Shown in pieces: positions 7,828 to 15,992 of a stretch of DNA of 26,411 bases (position 1 is the stretch's first letter; the number at the start of each line of letters is the position of its first letter). Both the position numbers and the translations under genes were made by a program. Below the pieces are notes generated by a model, which searched no databases, had not been told where the DNA came from, and worked only from the letters and a program-made list of their open reading frames with translations. The DNA is from CALFVT01 sp964513675 (GTDB taxonomy: Bacteria; Pseudomonadota; Alphaproteobacteria; Caulobacterales; Maricaulaceae), in contig CAZEOD010000036.1 of assembly GCA_964513675.1 (NCBI GenBank), positions 1-26,411 on the forward strand, given 5' to 3'.

Positions 7828-7874
7828 CTTGATCTCTTTCTTAATGGGGGTGTGTTGAAAGGCCGTTTAGAGAT

Positions 7875-7883
7875 GAGGTTAAC
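7875..7883 (-). promoter_or_regulatory. GTTAACCTC motif upstream of the 304-residue subunit gene
   Basis: The minus strand carries the same 9-mer as at 940-948, about 84 bases before the start at 7791. A further TTAACCCT lies at 8007-8014 on the same strand. Possible shared operator; short-motif evidence only. Confidence 0.25.
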
Positions 7884-8073
7884 AAAAAGTGAAATTTCGT
7901 TTTAATGCCTTCAAACTACACTCATTTTGATATGTCTCGGCCCGCCTGATACATTTTATGAACTATCAGCCGGAAAATTTATAATGAAGGATGCCGTAAT
8001 AATATGAGGGTTAAACCCTATAAATTCAGGGGCAATCAGCGCATGAACGAGCGGAACATGGCTTTACACGCAT

Positions 8074-8096
8074 AAAAAAAGCCCCGCGCGGGGCTT
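8074..8096 (-). terminator. Rho-independent terminator of the acyl-CoA synthetase gene
   Basis: On the minus strand AAGCCCC-GCGC-GGGGCTT is followed by more T, starting 6 bases after the stop codon of the gene ending at 8103. Confidence 0.93.
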
Positions 8097-8102
8097 AATC
8101 TA

Positions 8103-9722
8103 TTAGTCAATCACATAGTCTTTATATTTTTCTTTCAGCTTTCGCTTAAGAATTTTACCCGTTGCCCCCAGCGGGAGCGCATCCTCAAATTCGAAATGAC
8201 TCGGCACCCACCATTTTGCGCATTTAGACGCAATCTCTGATTTAACCTCTTCAAGATTAGGAGACTTTCCGGGAACCGATTGGATTATAAGCAAAGGACG
8301 CTCTTGCCATTTTTCATGCCGAACGCCGATACAGGCCGCCATAGCAACATCAGGATGGTTCATCGCCGCATTTTCAACTTCGATAGAGCTAATCCATTCG
8401 CCGCCAGATTTGATAACGTCTTTAGAGCGGTCAGTGATTTCCATATAACCTTCGGGATGCAGTGCCGCTACGTCGCCAGTGCGGAACCACCCATCTTCAG
8501 TAAAGGCCTCTTTACCTTCGCCTTTGAAATATCCGGATGAAATCCACGGCCCTCTGACATGAAGGTGACCGGAAACCTCGCCGTTTTCCGGAAGCAAATT
8601 GCCTTCATCATCAACAATACGCATATCAACGCCAAATATACGGCGGCCAGCATAAAGCTTATGTTTCACAAGACTTTCATAGTCATCATTTTCAGTCCCC
8701 GGGTAAGGCGCATATGTTGTGCCAAGCGGGCTAGTTTCTGTCATACCCCACCCTTGCTGCATGGGAATACCAAGCTCAAGCTCATAAGCGCGCAAAAGCG
8801 ACTCGGGGAGGGCAGAGCCGCCAACAAGGGCTTTTTTAACGCCGGTTAAGCTCTGGCCCGTCTCGCGAAGGTGATTAAGAATACTCAGCCAAATTGTTGG
8901 CACACCCGCCATCAACGTAACACCTTCACTCTGAATCATTTTTACAAGGGAGGCGCCATCAAGATTCGGCCCCGGCATAACAAGCTTCGCGCCGACCATA
9001 GCCGCCGAATAAACAAGCCCCCATGCACTGACATGGAACATTGGCACGACACCTAAAATAGCGTCGCATGACCCGCCGCCAATGACATCGCTAAAAGAGC
9101 CTGCCATCGCGTGAAGAATGGTCGAACGATGCGAGTATAAAACGCCTTTTGGATTTCCGGTCGTGCCTGATGTATAGCAAAGCGTACAGGCTGTATTTTC
9201 GTCAAACCGTTCCCACTCTATAACGTCACTCGCTGGCGCGATGAGGTCTTCATAACACTCAACATCCGTTTTATAATTCGGCATGTCGGCTTTATCGCAA
9301 AGCGCGACCCATTTTTTAACCGTCGGACAAAAACCCGAAATGCCGTCGACAATCGGGCCGAATGTCGTATCAAACATAAGCCATGTATCTTCGGCATGGC
9401 CGATCATCCATGCGATTTGTTTAGGGTCAAGACGCGGATTAATCGTATGAACGATCGCGCCAATACTTGAAACAGCATAGTAAATCTCAATATGGCGATG
9501 ATTATTCCACGCGATTGTTGCAATGCGGTCACCTTTTTTAATGCCCGCCTGTTTTAGAGTATTCGCTAATTTTCGGACGCGGGCCGCACAGTCACTCCAT
9601 GTATATGTATAATCGGCTCCATTGGTTTCGCGAGAGAATATCTCTCTGTTACGATGGACTTTTCCTGCATGCTCAATCAGATCACTAATCATGAGCTCCT
9701 GTTTCATCATTAAACCTTGCAT
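8103..9722 (-). CDS. Fatty-acyl-CoA synthetase, AMP-forming (AlkK/DmdB-like)
   Basis: This 539-residue ANL-superfamily enzyme would join a carboxylic acid to CoA through an acyl-adenylate in the cytoplasm. The ATP-binding loop YTSGTTGNPKG is at 183-193, followed by SHRS. Also present are the A5 motif GWGMTETSP, the WFRTGD segment, the hinge region ITDRSKDVIKSGGEWIS and, near the C terminus, GATGKILKRKL with the catalytic lysine. The start ATG at 9722 gives MQGLMMKQELMISDLIEHA, which matches the usual N terminus of medium-chain acyl-CoA and methylmercaptopropionate-CoA ligases. An internal AGGAG before the ATG at codon 11 is a less likely start. The exact substrate cannot be told; medium- or long-chain fatty acids are the first guess. 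It is monocistronic with its own terminator and diverges from a PLP-enzyme gene, with two dyad repeats between them. Confidence 0.92.
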   Translation of the reverse strand: MQGLMMKQELMISDLIEHAGKVHRNREIFSRETNGADYTYTWSDCAARVRKLANTLKQAGIKKGDRIATIAWNNHRHIEIYYAVSSIGAIVHTINPRLDPKQIAWMIGHAEDTWLMFDTTFGPIVDGISGFCPTVKKWVALCDKADMPNYKTDVECYEDLIAPASDVIEWERFDENTACTLCYTSGTTGNPKGVLYSHRSTILHAMAGSFSDVIGGGSCDAILGVVPMFHVSAWGLVYSAAMVGAKLVMPGPNLDGASLVKMIQSEGVTLMAGVPTIWLSILNHLRETGQSLTGVKKALVGGSALPESLLRAYELELGIPMQQGWGMTETSPLGTTYAPYPGTENDDYESLVKHKLYAGRRIFGVDMRIVDDEGNLLPENGEVSGHLHVRGPWISSGYFKGEGKEAFTEDGWFRTGDVAALHPEGYMEITDRSKDVIKSGGEWISSIEVENAAMNHPDVAMAACIGVRHEKWQERPLLIIQSVPGKSPNLEEVKSEIASKCAKWWVPSHFEFEDALPLGATGKILKRKLKEKYKDYVID

Positions 9723-9781
9723 GGAGGTCTCCCCTGTTCTTTATTTATATCTTGATAAGACTTAGTGACACTTTATTGAGG

Positions 9782-9828
9782 ACGCAAGTGTGCGTTGCTG
9801 TATAAAGGCTATATGCACTTAGTTGCAT
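9782..9828. promoter_or_regulatory. Two dyad repeats in the divergent control region
   Basis: ACGCA-N4-TGCGT (9782-9795) and ATGCA-N6-TGCAT (9813-9828) are perfect inverted repeats between the acyl-CoA synthetase gene and the dehydratase-like gene. They could be operators for a dimeric regulator. No regulator gene is in view. Confidence 0.35.
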
Positions 9829-9858
9829 TAAATTTTTAAGAGGGTTCGGACAAATAAT

Positions 9859-10851
9859 ATGAAAATCCCGACATTTTCTGATGTTAAAATGGCTGAATCC
9901 CGCATTAAAGGCCACGCCATTCCGACGCCGCTATTACGCAGTGATGTTCTCGATTTGATAACGGGAAAGCGGCTATGGTTTAAAGCTGAGTGTTTACAAA
10001 AAGTAGGCGCGTTCAAATATCGCGGCGCCTATAATCGTCTTGCGGCTATGACGAATACGGAAAAAGCAAAAGGCGTGGTTGCCTTTTCATCGGGTAATCA
10101 CGCGCAAGGCGTCTCTCGCGCAGCCAAAGAGCTGGGTATAGATGCGATTATTGTTATGCCCGAAGATGCGCCGCAAATTAAAGTGGCCGGCGTTAAAGCC
10201 GACGACGCGAGCATAGAGTTTTATGACCGCATCGCCGAAAGCCGCGAGCAGATAGCCGCCGATATAGCGGCCCGCGATAACCGCATTATCGTGCCATCTT
10301 TCGACGATCCTTATATCATTGCAGGGCAGGGCACCGTTGGGCTTGAAATTGCCCATGAGGCCAAAATGCGCGGCATAGAGTTTGACGCCTTGATGACATG
10401 TATTGGCGGCGGCGGTTTATGCGCCGGCATTAGCCTTGCTATGACCGAATTATCTCCAAAAACGAAAATTTTTGGAGCCGAGCCAGAGTTTTACAATGAC
10501 CACCAAATGTCCCTAAAGGCTGGCCGCCGCGTCGCGCTAGACAGTCCGCCGCCGACATTATGTGATGCCCTTATGACCCCCATACCCGGCGAGATGACCT
10601 TTGCGATCAATAAGCTATCACTGACAGATGTTTACGGCGTTTCTGACATGGACTGCCTGATGGCAATGGCGCTGATTAAACGCGAATTATCTGCTCAGAT
10701 TGAACCGGGCGGAGCCGCCGCTGCTGCGGCTGTTTTTCAGGGCGCGTTTGAGGCGCAAGACAGCCTTGAGACGATCTGCGTGATCTTATCAGGCGGCAAT
10801 GTCGACCCTGCGGTAGCCGCCAGAGCGGATGCCTTATTAGGCGGCACTTAA
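9859..10851 (+). CDS. PLP-dependent threonine/serine dehydratase or serine racemase-like enzyme
   Basis: The product has 330 residues and fold type II PLP architecture. The PLP lysine is Lys53 in GAFKYRGAYN, the substrate loop is SSGNHAQG (77-84), the phosphate-binding glycine loop is GGGGL (183-187), and a late SGGN motif is near the end. It lacks the C-terminal ACT-like regulatory domain of biosynthetic IlvA. It therefore belongs to the short catabolic or racemase-type group, which deaminates L-threonine or L-serine to 2-oxo acids, racemises serine, or acts on hydroxyaspartate; the sequence alone does not choose. The acidic E-P-E at 208-210 lies where related enzymes bind a divalent metal. 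A GGA 8 bases before ATG 9859 is a weak ribosome site. Its stop codon overlaps the stop of the opposing transglycosylase gene by 4 bases. Confidence 0.88.
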   Translation: MKIPTFSDVKMAESRIKGHAIPTPLLRSDVLDLITGKRLWFKAECLQKVGAFKYRGAYNRLAAMTNTEKAKGVVAFSSGNHAQGVSRAAKELGIDAIIVMPEDAPQIKVAGVKADDASIEFYDRIAESREQIAADIAARDNRIIVPSFDDPYIIAGQGTVGLEIAHEAKMRGIEFDALMTCIGGGGLCAGISLAMTELSPKTKIFGAEPEFYNDHQMSLKAGRRVALDSPPPTLCDALMTPIPGEMTFAINKLSLTDVYGVSDMDCLMAMALIKRELSAQIEPGGAAAAAAVFQGAFEAQDSLETICVILSGGNVDPAVAARADALLGGT

Positions 10852-12896
10852 GGCGCGAAAGCACCTTGGCTTATATCACGCGGGAGGCGGTTTTCAGCCT
10901 GTCCGTTATTAAGCCGCGCACGGTAAATGTTCAGATTTTCCAAGACGCGGTGAATATAATTGCGCGTTTCGGAAAAGGGCACGCTTTCGATCCAATCAAT
11001 AGGGTCAATATCACCCGTTCGAGGGTCTCCATAAGATTTGACCCATTGGCTAACGCGGTGCGGCCCTGCATTATAAGCCGCAGCCGTCATGATATATGAG
11101 CCATCATAACGTTTCAGCAAATCATTAACATGTAGAGAGCCAAGCTTGGCGCTATATTCCGGATCGCTTGTTAAGCGGTTGCGGCTATAGGGGACGCGGT
11201 GCCGCCGCGCCGTTTCGCGGGCTGTTCCGTGGATCATTTGCATAAGGCCATAAGCCTTTGCGGAACTGACAGCCGCAGGATTAAATTCGCTCTCCTGCCG
11301 TGACAATGCCATCGAAAAAGCTTTGTCGAATTTTGATTCAAGTGCGAGGAAAACCTCAGGCTTAGGATATCCAGATTCGGGCAAAAACGTTCCAAAACGC
11401 GAGGCTTGCTTGGCCGCCCGAACAGACGGCTTCATATAGCCATAATCACGCGATAACTGTGATAAAAGCGTTAGCTTGGCCGCAGTTTCCACTTCATCAT
11501 CAAGGTGAAAGGCCATTGTGTTAAAGTAATACTCGCTCCGCGTTTCGCCTAATAATCGTAGCGCCTTCACGCGGGCATCTTGTTCAAAATCGGCCTTGTA
11601 AACAAACCCATCAGTTTCAGGCGGGAGGAAGATATAATTTCCATTCCCAAGTTCCGACGCGGCTAACTGACCGTAAAAAGTTTGGATATGCTCGGCTGCA
11701 TGGGCAAAGTGAAGATTGGCATCGGGAAGGCGCGCCGCCTTATGAGCACGGCCCAGCCAATAGCTCGCGCGGGACTTTGAGACAGGGTAATTAACGCCGC
11801 CGCGCAAGGTTTCAAAATGACGTATCGCCTTTGCCGGCTCATTAAGTTTGACAAGCGCTAACCATCCCGCAAGAAATTCAGCATCGGCAAAACCAACGCC
11901 GCCCGTCATACCGTGATTAAGGCTTAGGCGGTAGGCATCTTTAAACTTTCCTTCTTTAATCGCCCAATAAGCCATTATTTTGCGCTCCGTCCATAGGCGC
12001 TTTTTACCCTCATCGGTTGCGGGGGCTATTTGCGTTTGGAAATAAACGGGCAGGGCATAGTCTTTTGTCTTCTTACGGCGACGCCAGCGCGCACGCTCAA
12101 ATATCAGGCCGGGATGATCTTTCAAATCGGCCGGCACCGCCTTAATGGCAGCATCCATGCCAGAGCCATTACGCGCCACACGCATACGGGCAACCGCAAG
12201 AGCGCGCTCCCCGCGCGGCATTAATGATAAAAGGCCGTCAACTTTTGAAAAATGCGCACTCCCTAGCCAGATTAAAAAATCGGCCCGCGCAGCATGATCC
12301 GCTGGGGTAAGCTTGGTTTTATATTTTTTATAGATAGTTCTTTGAAGATCACGCGATAGCCGCGCTTCTCGCCATGCATATTGCAACCAGCGCTGCCCGT
12401 CTTCTTGCCGGCCAAGTTCAAAATTTGCGCGGGCCAAAGCCAGTCGCCCTTCACCCGATACAGGGTCTACGCCTTGAAACCAGCTTATAACGCGCTGTGC
12501 GGGCCATGACTTATCCCATAACTTACGTTCTGCTTTGGCCCGAATCCCCGTCATGCGCGGCCAATTCCCAAGGTTTTGCGTTACATATGTCAGATCATCA
12601 AAATCAGTATTTCTATCGCGCCACGCCTTCAGCCAGCGAAGCGTATCTTTGGCGGCAGGGTCTGATATTTTTTTAATATAGCCGTCAACATCTCGCCAAT
12701 AGCGGCGTTCAGCGGCGGCGATCCCTTTTTTAAAAATGATTGCATCGGATTTGCTTAAGACTTGCGATATATTCGGGGCTTGGGGTTTAACGCGCGGGTA
12801 GGGAACATTCGCCGCAGCGCTAACACCGCAAAACAAGAGCGAGAGCGCAAGCGTCATGCTTGTTTTGCGGATAAAAGTTTTGATTCGTGCAGCCAT
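10848..12896 (-). CDS. Soluble lytic murein transglycosylase (Slt-type)
   Basis: The 682-residue protein has a signal peptide (to about residue 28), a long alpha-helical superhelical region with TPR-like repeats (about 40-500), and a C-terminal lysozyme-like SLT domain. The catalytic glutamate is about Glu535 in ALSRQESEFNP, followed by SSAKAYGLMQM, AAYNAGPHRV and the W-I-E-S-V-P-F-x-E-T-R-N-Y motif. It cleaves the MurNAc-GlcNAc bond of peptidoglycan in the periplasm with formation of 1,6-anhydro ends, for wall turnover or insertion of envelope machines. Length and order match the Slt70 family. It is convergent with the dehydratase-like gene and divergent from dapA; no operon partner. The ATG at 12896 has no strong ribosome site but gives an intact signal peptide. 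Confidence 0.93.
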   Translation of the reverse strand: MAARIKTFIRKTSMTLALSLLFCGVSAAANVPYPRVKPQAPNISQVLSKSDAIIFKKGIAAAERRYWRDVDGYIKKISDPAAKDTLRWLKAWRDRNTDFDDLTYVTQNLGNWPRMTGIRAKAERKLWDKSWPAQRVISWFQGVDPVSGEGRLALARANFELGRQEDGQRWLQYAWREARLSRDLQRTIYKKYKTKLTPADHAARADFLIWLGSAHFSKVDGLLSLMPRGERALAVARMRVARNGSGMDAAIKAVPADLKDHPGLIFERARWRRRKKTKDYALPVYFQTQIAPATDEGKKRLWTERKIMAYWAIKEGKFKDAYRLSLNHGMTGGVGFADAEFLAGWLALVKLNEPAKAIRHFETLRGGVNYPVSKSRASYWLGRAHKAARLPDANLHFAHAAEHIQTFYGQLAASELGNGNYIFLPPETDGFVYKADFEQDARVKALRLLGETRSEYYFNTMAFHLDDEVETAAKLTLLSQLSRDYGYMKPSVRAAKQASRFGTFLPESGYPKPEVFLALESKFDKAFSMALSRQESEFNPAAVSSAKAYGLMQMIHGTARETARRHRVPYSRNRLTSDPEYSAKLGSLHVNDLLKRYDGSYIMTAAAYNAGPHRVSQWVKSYGDPRTGDIDPIDWIESVPFSETRNYIHRVLENLNIYRARLNNGQAENRLPRDISQGAFAP

Positions 12897-13089
12897 AGTG
12901 CTCAGTTATTCTTTTGTTGCGTAACTTTATAGTTAATAGATCGAAAAAATGCCATATTTTAGCAGTTTAAGAGAAAATAGAATAAAGCCTCTATTGCATA
13001 GGGCAAGGCACAACCGCTAGAAGGCGAACGCATTGACATCAAACTCCCGTGTAATCGAGTAAGACTTCACGGTGTTCAGGGATATAATC

Positions 13090-13965
13090 ATGATAAAAGG
13101 CTCTCTTACCGCGCTTGTTACGCCCTTTAAAGATGGCGCCATTGATGAAAAGGCCTTTCAGGACTTTGTCGAATGGCAAATTAAGAACGGCACCCACGGT
13201 CTTGTGCCCTGCGGAACAACAGGTGAGTCGGCCACATTAAGCGATGTCGAGCATCGCCGCGTGATCTCCCTCTGTGTTGAAGCCGCCAATGGCCGAATAC
13301 CTGTCGTGGCGGGTGCTGGATCGAATGAAACTGTTGTTTCAATCTCTTATGCGCGTCATGCCAAGGAATTAGGCGCGGACGCCGCCCTTGTTGTTACGCC
13401 TTATTATAACAAGCCTAATCAAGAGGGTATTTACCAACATTTCAAAGCCATTGCAGATGCCGTGGATATTCCGATTGTCGTTTATAATATTCCGGGCCGT
13501 AGCGTTGTTGATATTACAAATGAAACCATGGGACGGCTCGCCAAACTGCCAACTGTCATCGCGTGTAAAGATGCAACTGGCGATATTTCCCGCGTTGTCG
13601 AAATTAATGACCTTTGCGGCGATGATTTCATCCAGCTTTCCGGTGATGATGCGACCACATTAGGGCATGGCGTTCACGGCGGGCGAGGGGCCATCTCTGT
13701 TGGATCTAATATTGCGCCGCGTCTTTATGCTGATTTCCAAAACGCATGCCTCAGCAATGATTTTGTCAAAGCACGGGAGCTAAATAGGGTGCTTGATCGC
13801 CTTCACAAAGACTTATTTCTTGACCCGAGCCCTGCGCCCGCAAAATATGCCCTCTCCTTGATGGGAATGATGAGCACGGATGTGAGGCTTCCGATTACGC
13901 CCTGTAGTAAGGCCACAAAAGAGGCTGTTCAGGCGGCCATGAGCCGGGCTGGGATTCGCGCCTAG
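13090..13965 (+). CDS. dapA: 4-hydroxy-tetrahydrodipicolinate synthase
   Basis: DapA condenses pyruvate with aspartate semialdehyde, the first committed step to diaminopimelate and lysine. With the ATG at 13090 the protein has 291 residues, the normal length, beginning MIKGSLTALVTPF; AGGG lies 8 bases upstream (13078-13081). An upstream GTG at 13072 would add six residues and lacks support. Active-site residues are all present: the Schiff-base lysine (Lys160 in ACKDATGD), Tyr132 and Arg137 in VYNIPGR, and the GTTGES loop (42-47) with the catalytic threonine. The gene is 11 bases before smpB, so the two are probably co-transcribed. A TTGACA at 13033-13038 could be a -35 box, but no good -10 follows at the right distance. 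Confidence 0.97.
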   Translation: MIKGSLTALVTPFKDGAIDEKAFQDFVEWQIKNGTHGLVPCGTTGESATLSDVEHRRVISLCVEAANGRIPVVAGAGSNETVVSISYARHAKELGADAALVVTPYYNKPNQEGIYQHFKAIADAVDIPIVVYNIPGRSVVDITNETMGRLAKLPTVIACKDATGDISRVVEINDLCGDDFIQLSGDDATTLGHGVHGGRGAISVGSNIAPRLYADFQNACLSNDFVKARELNRVLDRLHKDLFLDPSPAPAKYALSLMGMMSTDVRLPITPCSKATKEAVQAAMSRAGIRA

Positions 13966-13976
13966 CAGATGAAATA

Positions 13977-14453
13977 ATGGCCAAATCTAAACTCACAGAT
14001 AACAATAAACTTGTCGCAGAAAACCGCCGCGCACGATTTGATTATGCCATAGAAGAAACATTTGAAACGGGCGTCATGCTCGTCGGAACCGAAGTTAAAG
14101 CCCTGCGCCTCGGCCAAGCCAATATCGCAGAGAGCTATGCCTCTATAGAAGGCGATGAGATTTATCTGATTAATGCCAATATTCCAATATATGAACCGGC
14201 CAGCCAGTTTAACCATGATCCAAAACGTCACCGTAAGCTTTTACTTAAACGCCGCGAGATTAACAAACTTATGGGCGAGACACAGCGCAAAGGCCGCACG
14301 CTTATTCCGCTCAAGATGTATTTCAATAATGAGGGCCGCTTAAAGCTCCTCATCGGCGTTGGTGTGGGTAAAAAGTCAATCGACAAGCGCGAAACGCAAA
14401 AGAAACGCGATTGGAACAAACAAAAAGCCCGCATCATGCGAGAGCGCGGATAA
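13977..14453 (+). CDS. smpB: SsrA-binding protein SmpB
   Basis: SmpB carries tmRNA into stalled ribosomes during trans-translation. The 158-residue length is normal. Recognisable are NRRARFDYAIEETFETGVML, the tmRNA-binding stretch GTEVKALRLGQANIAESYAS, the conserved INANIPIY, HRKLLLKRREI and the basic tail GKKSIDKRETQKKRDWNKQK that folds into the decoding centre. It follows dapA by 11 bases, an alphaproteobacterial arrangement. The tmRNA gene itself is not in this window. Confidence 0.97.
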   Translation: MAKSKLTDNNKLVAENRRARFDYAIEETFETGVMLVGTEVKALRLGQANIAESYASIEGDEIYLINANIPIYEPASQFNHDPKRHRKLLLKRREINKLMGETQRKGRTLIPLKMYFNNEGRLKLLIGVGVGKKSIDKRETQKKRDWNKQKARIMRERG

Positions 14454-14573
14454 GCCGTTATTCACCCGCCCGACTCTCTTTTGAGTTCACATGACTGTGA
14501 TAACAATGTTTGATGATTTTATAAAATTATCCCTCTAGTGAAGCGATCACGACTTAAAGAGGAGTTTGTCACA

Positions 14574-15341
14574 ATGACAAAAATATTTAAAACTGCGGTT
14601 TTAGCGGTAACAACGGCATTGGGCCTGTCTTCAACCGCTCATGCTGGGCTATTTGATTTTGATCCTGCCCCAGGCGGCGCTTATGCATCAGGTTTTGTTG
14701 GAATTTCATTCCCGAGTGATGCTGATTTTGAAGGCACTCAAGCCCCCGCAGCCGGCGTTCCGGGCCTAGCGGGCGCACCCGCAAATATTCAGGCTGATCT
14801 CGACAGTGATGTCTATTATGGCGGCGCAGTAGGTGTCCGCCTTCCATTTAAATATTGGAAATATTTCCAGCCCCGTATTGAACTTGAAATCAGCCGCTCA
14901 GAATCAGATGTTTCAGCAGGCAATTTCAACGGCGGCAATCAAAATTTTAGCGGCGATCAATCTGTTACATATTACCTGATTAATAATTCATCAGATATTA
15001 TCTGGCGTGAAAATCAAAAAATCGTTCCATATTTCGGCGGCGGTATTGGCATTGGTGATTTTGATACAAATATTCAATATTTCCCGAATAATGGCATCGC
15101 AACAGCGCCGACATTTGCCGTTCAAAACAGCGGCTCTGGTTTTGCAACTGTCTCGACTTTGGGGGCAACATTTAAAGCCACAGATCGTTTTGATATATAC
15201 GCCGAAGGTCGTTACCTGAAAACATATGGCGTTGATGCAGAACGCCGTTTTATTGCCGGCACAAATAATGGCTTTAGCGCAGATGTTGACGATGATCCGG
15301 ATGGATTCACATTGACCGTTGGAACGCGCGTTAATTTCTAA
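14574..15341 (+). CDS. OmpA-like outer-membrane beta-barrel protein
   Basis: The start is the ATG at 14574, placed 9 bases after AGAGGAG (14558-14564); a GTG further upstream would include that ribosome site and is rejected. The 255-residue product has a signal peptide (cleavage near AHA|GLF, residue 24) and a mature barrel-type sequence. It shows glycine-rich opening strands (GGAYASGFVGISFP), repeated alternating strands such as FQPRIELEIS, VPYFGGGIGIGDF, FDIYAEGRYLK, and a terminal strand ending in phenylalanine (TLTVGTRVNF), the BAM-recognition signature. It resembles the small eight-stranded OMP_b-brl group. No C-terminal peptidoglycan-binding domain is present. Function beyond envelope structure or small-solute passage is unknown. 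It is convergent with the glycosylase gene with no spacer, and a 13-bp inverted repeat follows 11 bases after its stop. Confidence 0.85.
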   Translation: MTKIFKTAVLAVTTALGLSSTAHAGLFDFDPAPGGAYASGFVGISFPSDADFEGTQAPAAGVPGLAGAPANIQADLDSDVYYGGAVGVRLPFKYWKYFQPRIELEISRSESDVSAGNFNGGNQNFSGDQSVTYYLINNSSDIIWRENQKIVPYFGGGIGIGDFDTNIQYFPNNGIATAPTFAVQNSGSGFATVSTLGATFKATDRFDIYAEGRYLKTYGVDAERRFIAGTNNGFSADVDDDPDGFTLTVGTRVNF

Positions 15342-15992
15342 TTATTCCTTATCCATGACGTCTTTGAGGCTTTTGAAGACGTCATGGAACATCGCCTCTG
15401 TGAGGCGTTTTGTATTCGTGTTATAACGCGAGCAATGATAGCTAGAAATTAGCGTCACGCCTCTCTCCAAATGATATTTTTTATGATGCCCAAACGGGTA
15501 GTCTTTGAGTTTTAACCCCAAAGCCCGAATTGTATTATCATGAGAAATTTTCCCAAGAGTCATAATGGCTTTCAAGCTTAAAAGCGCATTAATTTGATCG
15601 GTTAAAAACGGGCGGCAAGCTGCGCATTCCGCGCCAATAGGCTTATTTTGCGGCGGGAGACAACGCACAGCATTTGTAATTTGAACCCCCTTCAAGACAA
15701 GGCCGTCATCGGCTGTTGCGCCGTAATTCCCTTCTGAGAAGCCGAATTTAGCCAAGCTTGAATATAAAAGATCTCCGGCCCAATCGCCTGTAAAGGGGCG
15801 GGCCGTTCGGTTAGCCCCATGCATACCGGGCGCAAGGCCAATGATTAAAAGCTCCGGCTCCGGGTCGCCAAAACTCGGAACAGGCCCATTATAATAATCA
15901 GGGTGGGAAAGGCGGAGTTCTTTAAGGAGGCTTGAAAGACGGGGACAGCGATCACAGTCATAGCTCGGCTCTTTAAAAACAGCCTTACTCAT
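15342..15992 (-). CDS. Uracil-DNA glycosylase, family 5 (UDGb)-like
   Basis: The product has 216 residues from the ATG at 15992 (MSKAVFKEPS), whose first bases overlap the end of the NYN gene in ATGAGTAA; an upstream in-frame extension would add only a Met-rich leader. Motif A GLAPGMHGANRTARPFTGDW (52-71) and the FTGD-x-x-GD pattern are typical of the Fe-S containing family 5 glycosylases. Cysteines 13, 16, 111 and 123 or 126 can hold the 4Fe-4S cluster. The C-terminal DNA-intercalating motif reads SYHCSRYNTNT. The enzyme removes uracil, and often hypoxanthine, from deaminated DNA in base excision repair. Its 3' end contains a perfect 13-bp inverted repeat. Confidence 0.88.
   Translation of the reverse strand: MSKAVFKEPSYDCDRCPRLSSLLKELRLSHPDYYNGPVPSFGDPEPELLIIGLAPGMHGANRTARPFTGDWAGDLLYSSLAKFGFSEGNYGATADDGLVLKGVQITNAVRCLPPQNKPIGAECAACRPFLTDQINALLSLKAIMTLGKISHDNTIRALGLKLKDYPFGHHKKYHLERGVTLISSYHCSRYNTNTKRLTEAMFHDVFKSLKDVMDKE
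15352..15388. repeat. Perfect 13-bp inverted repeat at the convergent gene junction
   Basis: TCCATGACGTCTT (15352-15364) and AAGACGTCATGGA (15376-15388) are exact reverse complements with an 11-base loop. The repeat lies within the last codons of the glycosylase gene and 11 bases after the stop of the OmpA-like gene. No T run follows on either strand, so it is not a classical terminator. It may be a 3' stabilising hairpin for the OMP message. Confidence 0.8.

Noticed and set aside
8007..8019. AGGGTT-A-AACCCT dyad as a separate operator
   Set aside because: Only 6-bp arms in AT-rich spacer far from a gene start; mentioned only as a TTAACCCT occurrence.
8559..8849. Open frame of 96 codons on the plus strand inside the acyl-CoA synthetase gene
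   Set aside because: It lies antisense to a strongly conserved coding sequence, has no ribosome site and gives a low-complexity basic product; a shadow frame.
9859..10851. Missing ACT-like regulatory domain in the dehydratase-like enzyme as a truncation
   Set aside because: Short catabolic dehydratases and serine racemases naturally lack it, and the protein ends normally.
13072..13089. GTG start for dapA, 18 bases upstream of the chosen ATG
   Set aside because: The six extra residues are not part of the DapA family start, and AGGG is correctly spaced for the ATG at 13090.
14538..14573. Upstream GTG start for the OmpA-like protein
   Set aside because: It would place the AGAGGAG ribosome site inside the gene and put a charged segment before a complete signal peptide.
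15430..15450. His-Cys-Ser in the glycosylase DNA-binding motif where His-Pro-Ser might be expected
   Set aside because: I believe YHCSRYNT-type motifs are common in this group of Fe-S glycosylases; not treated as unusual without an alignment.
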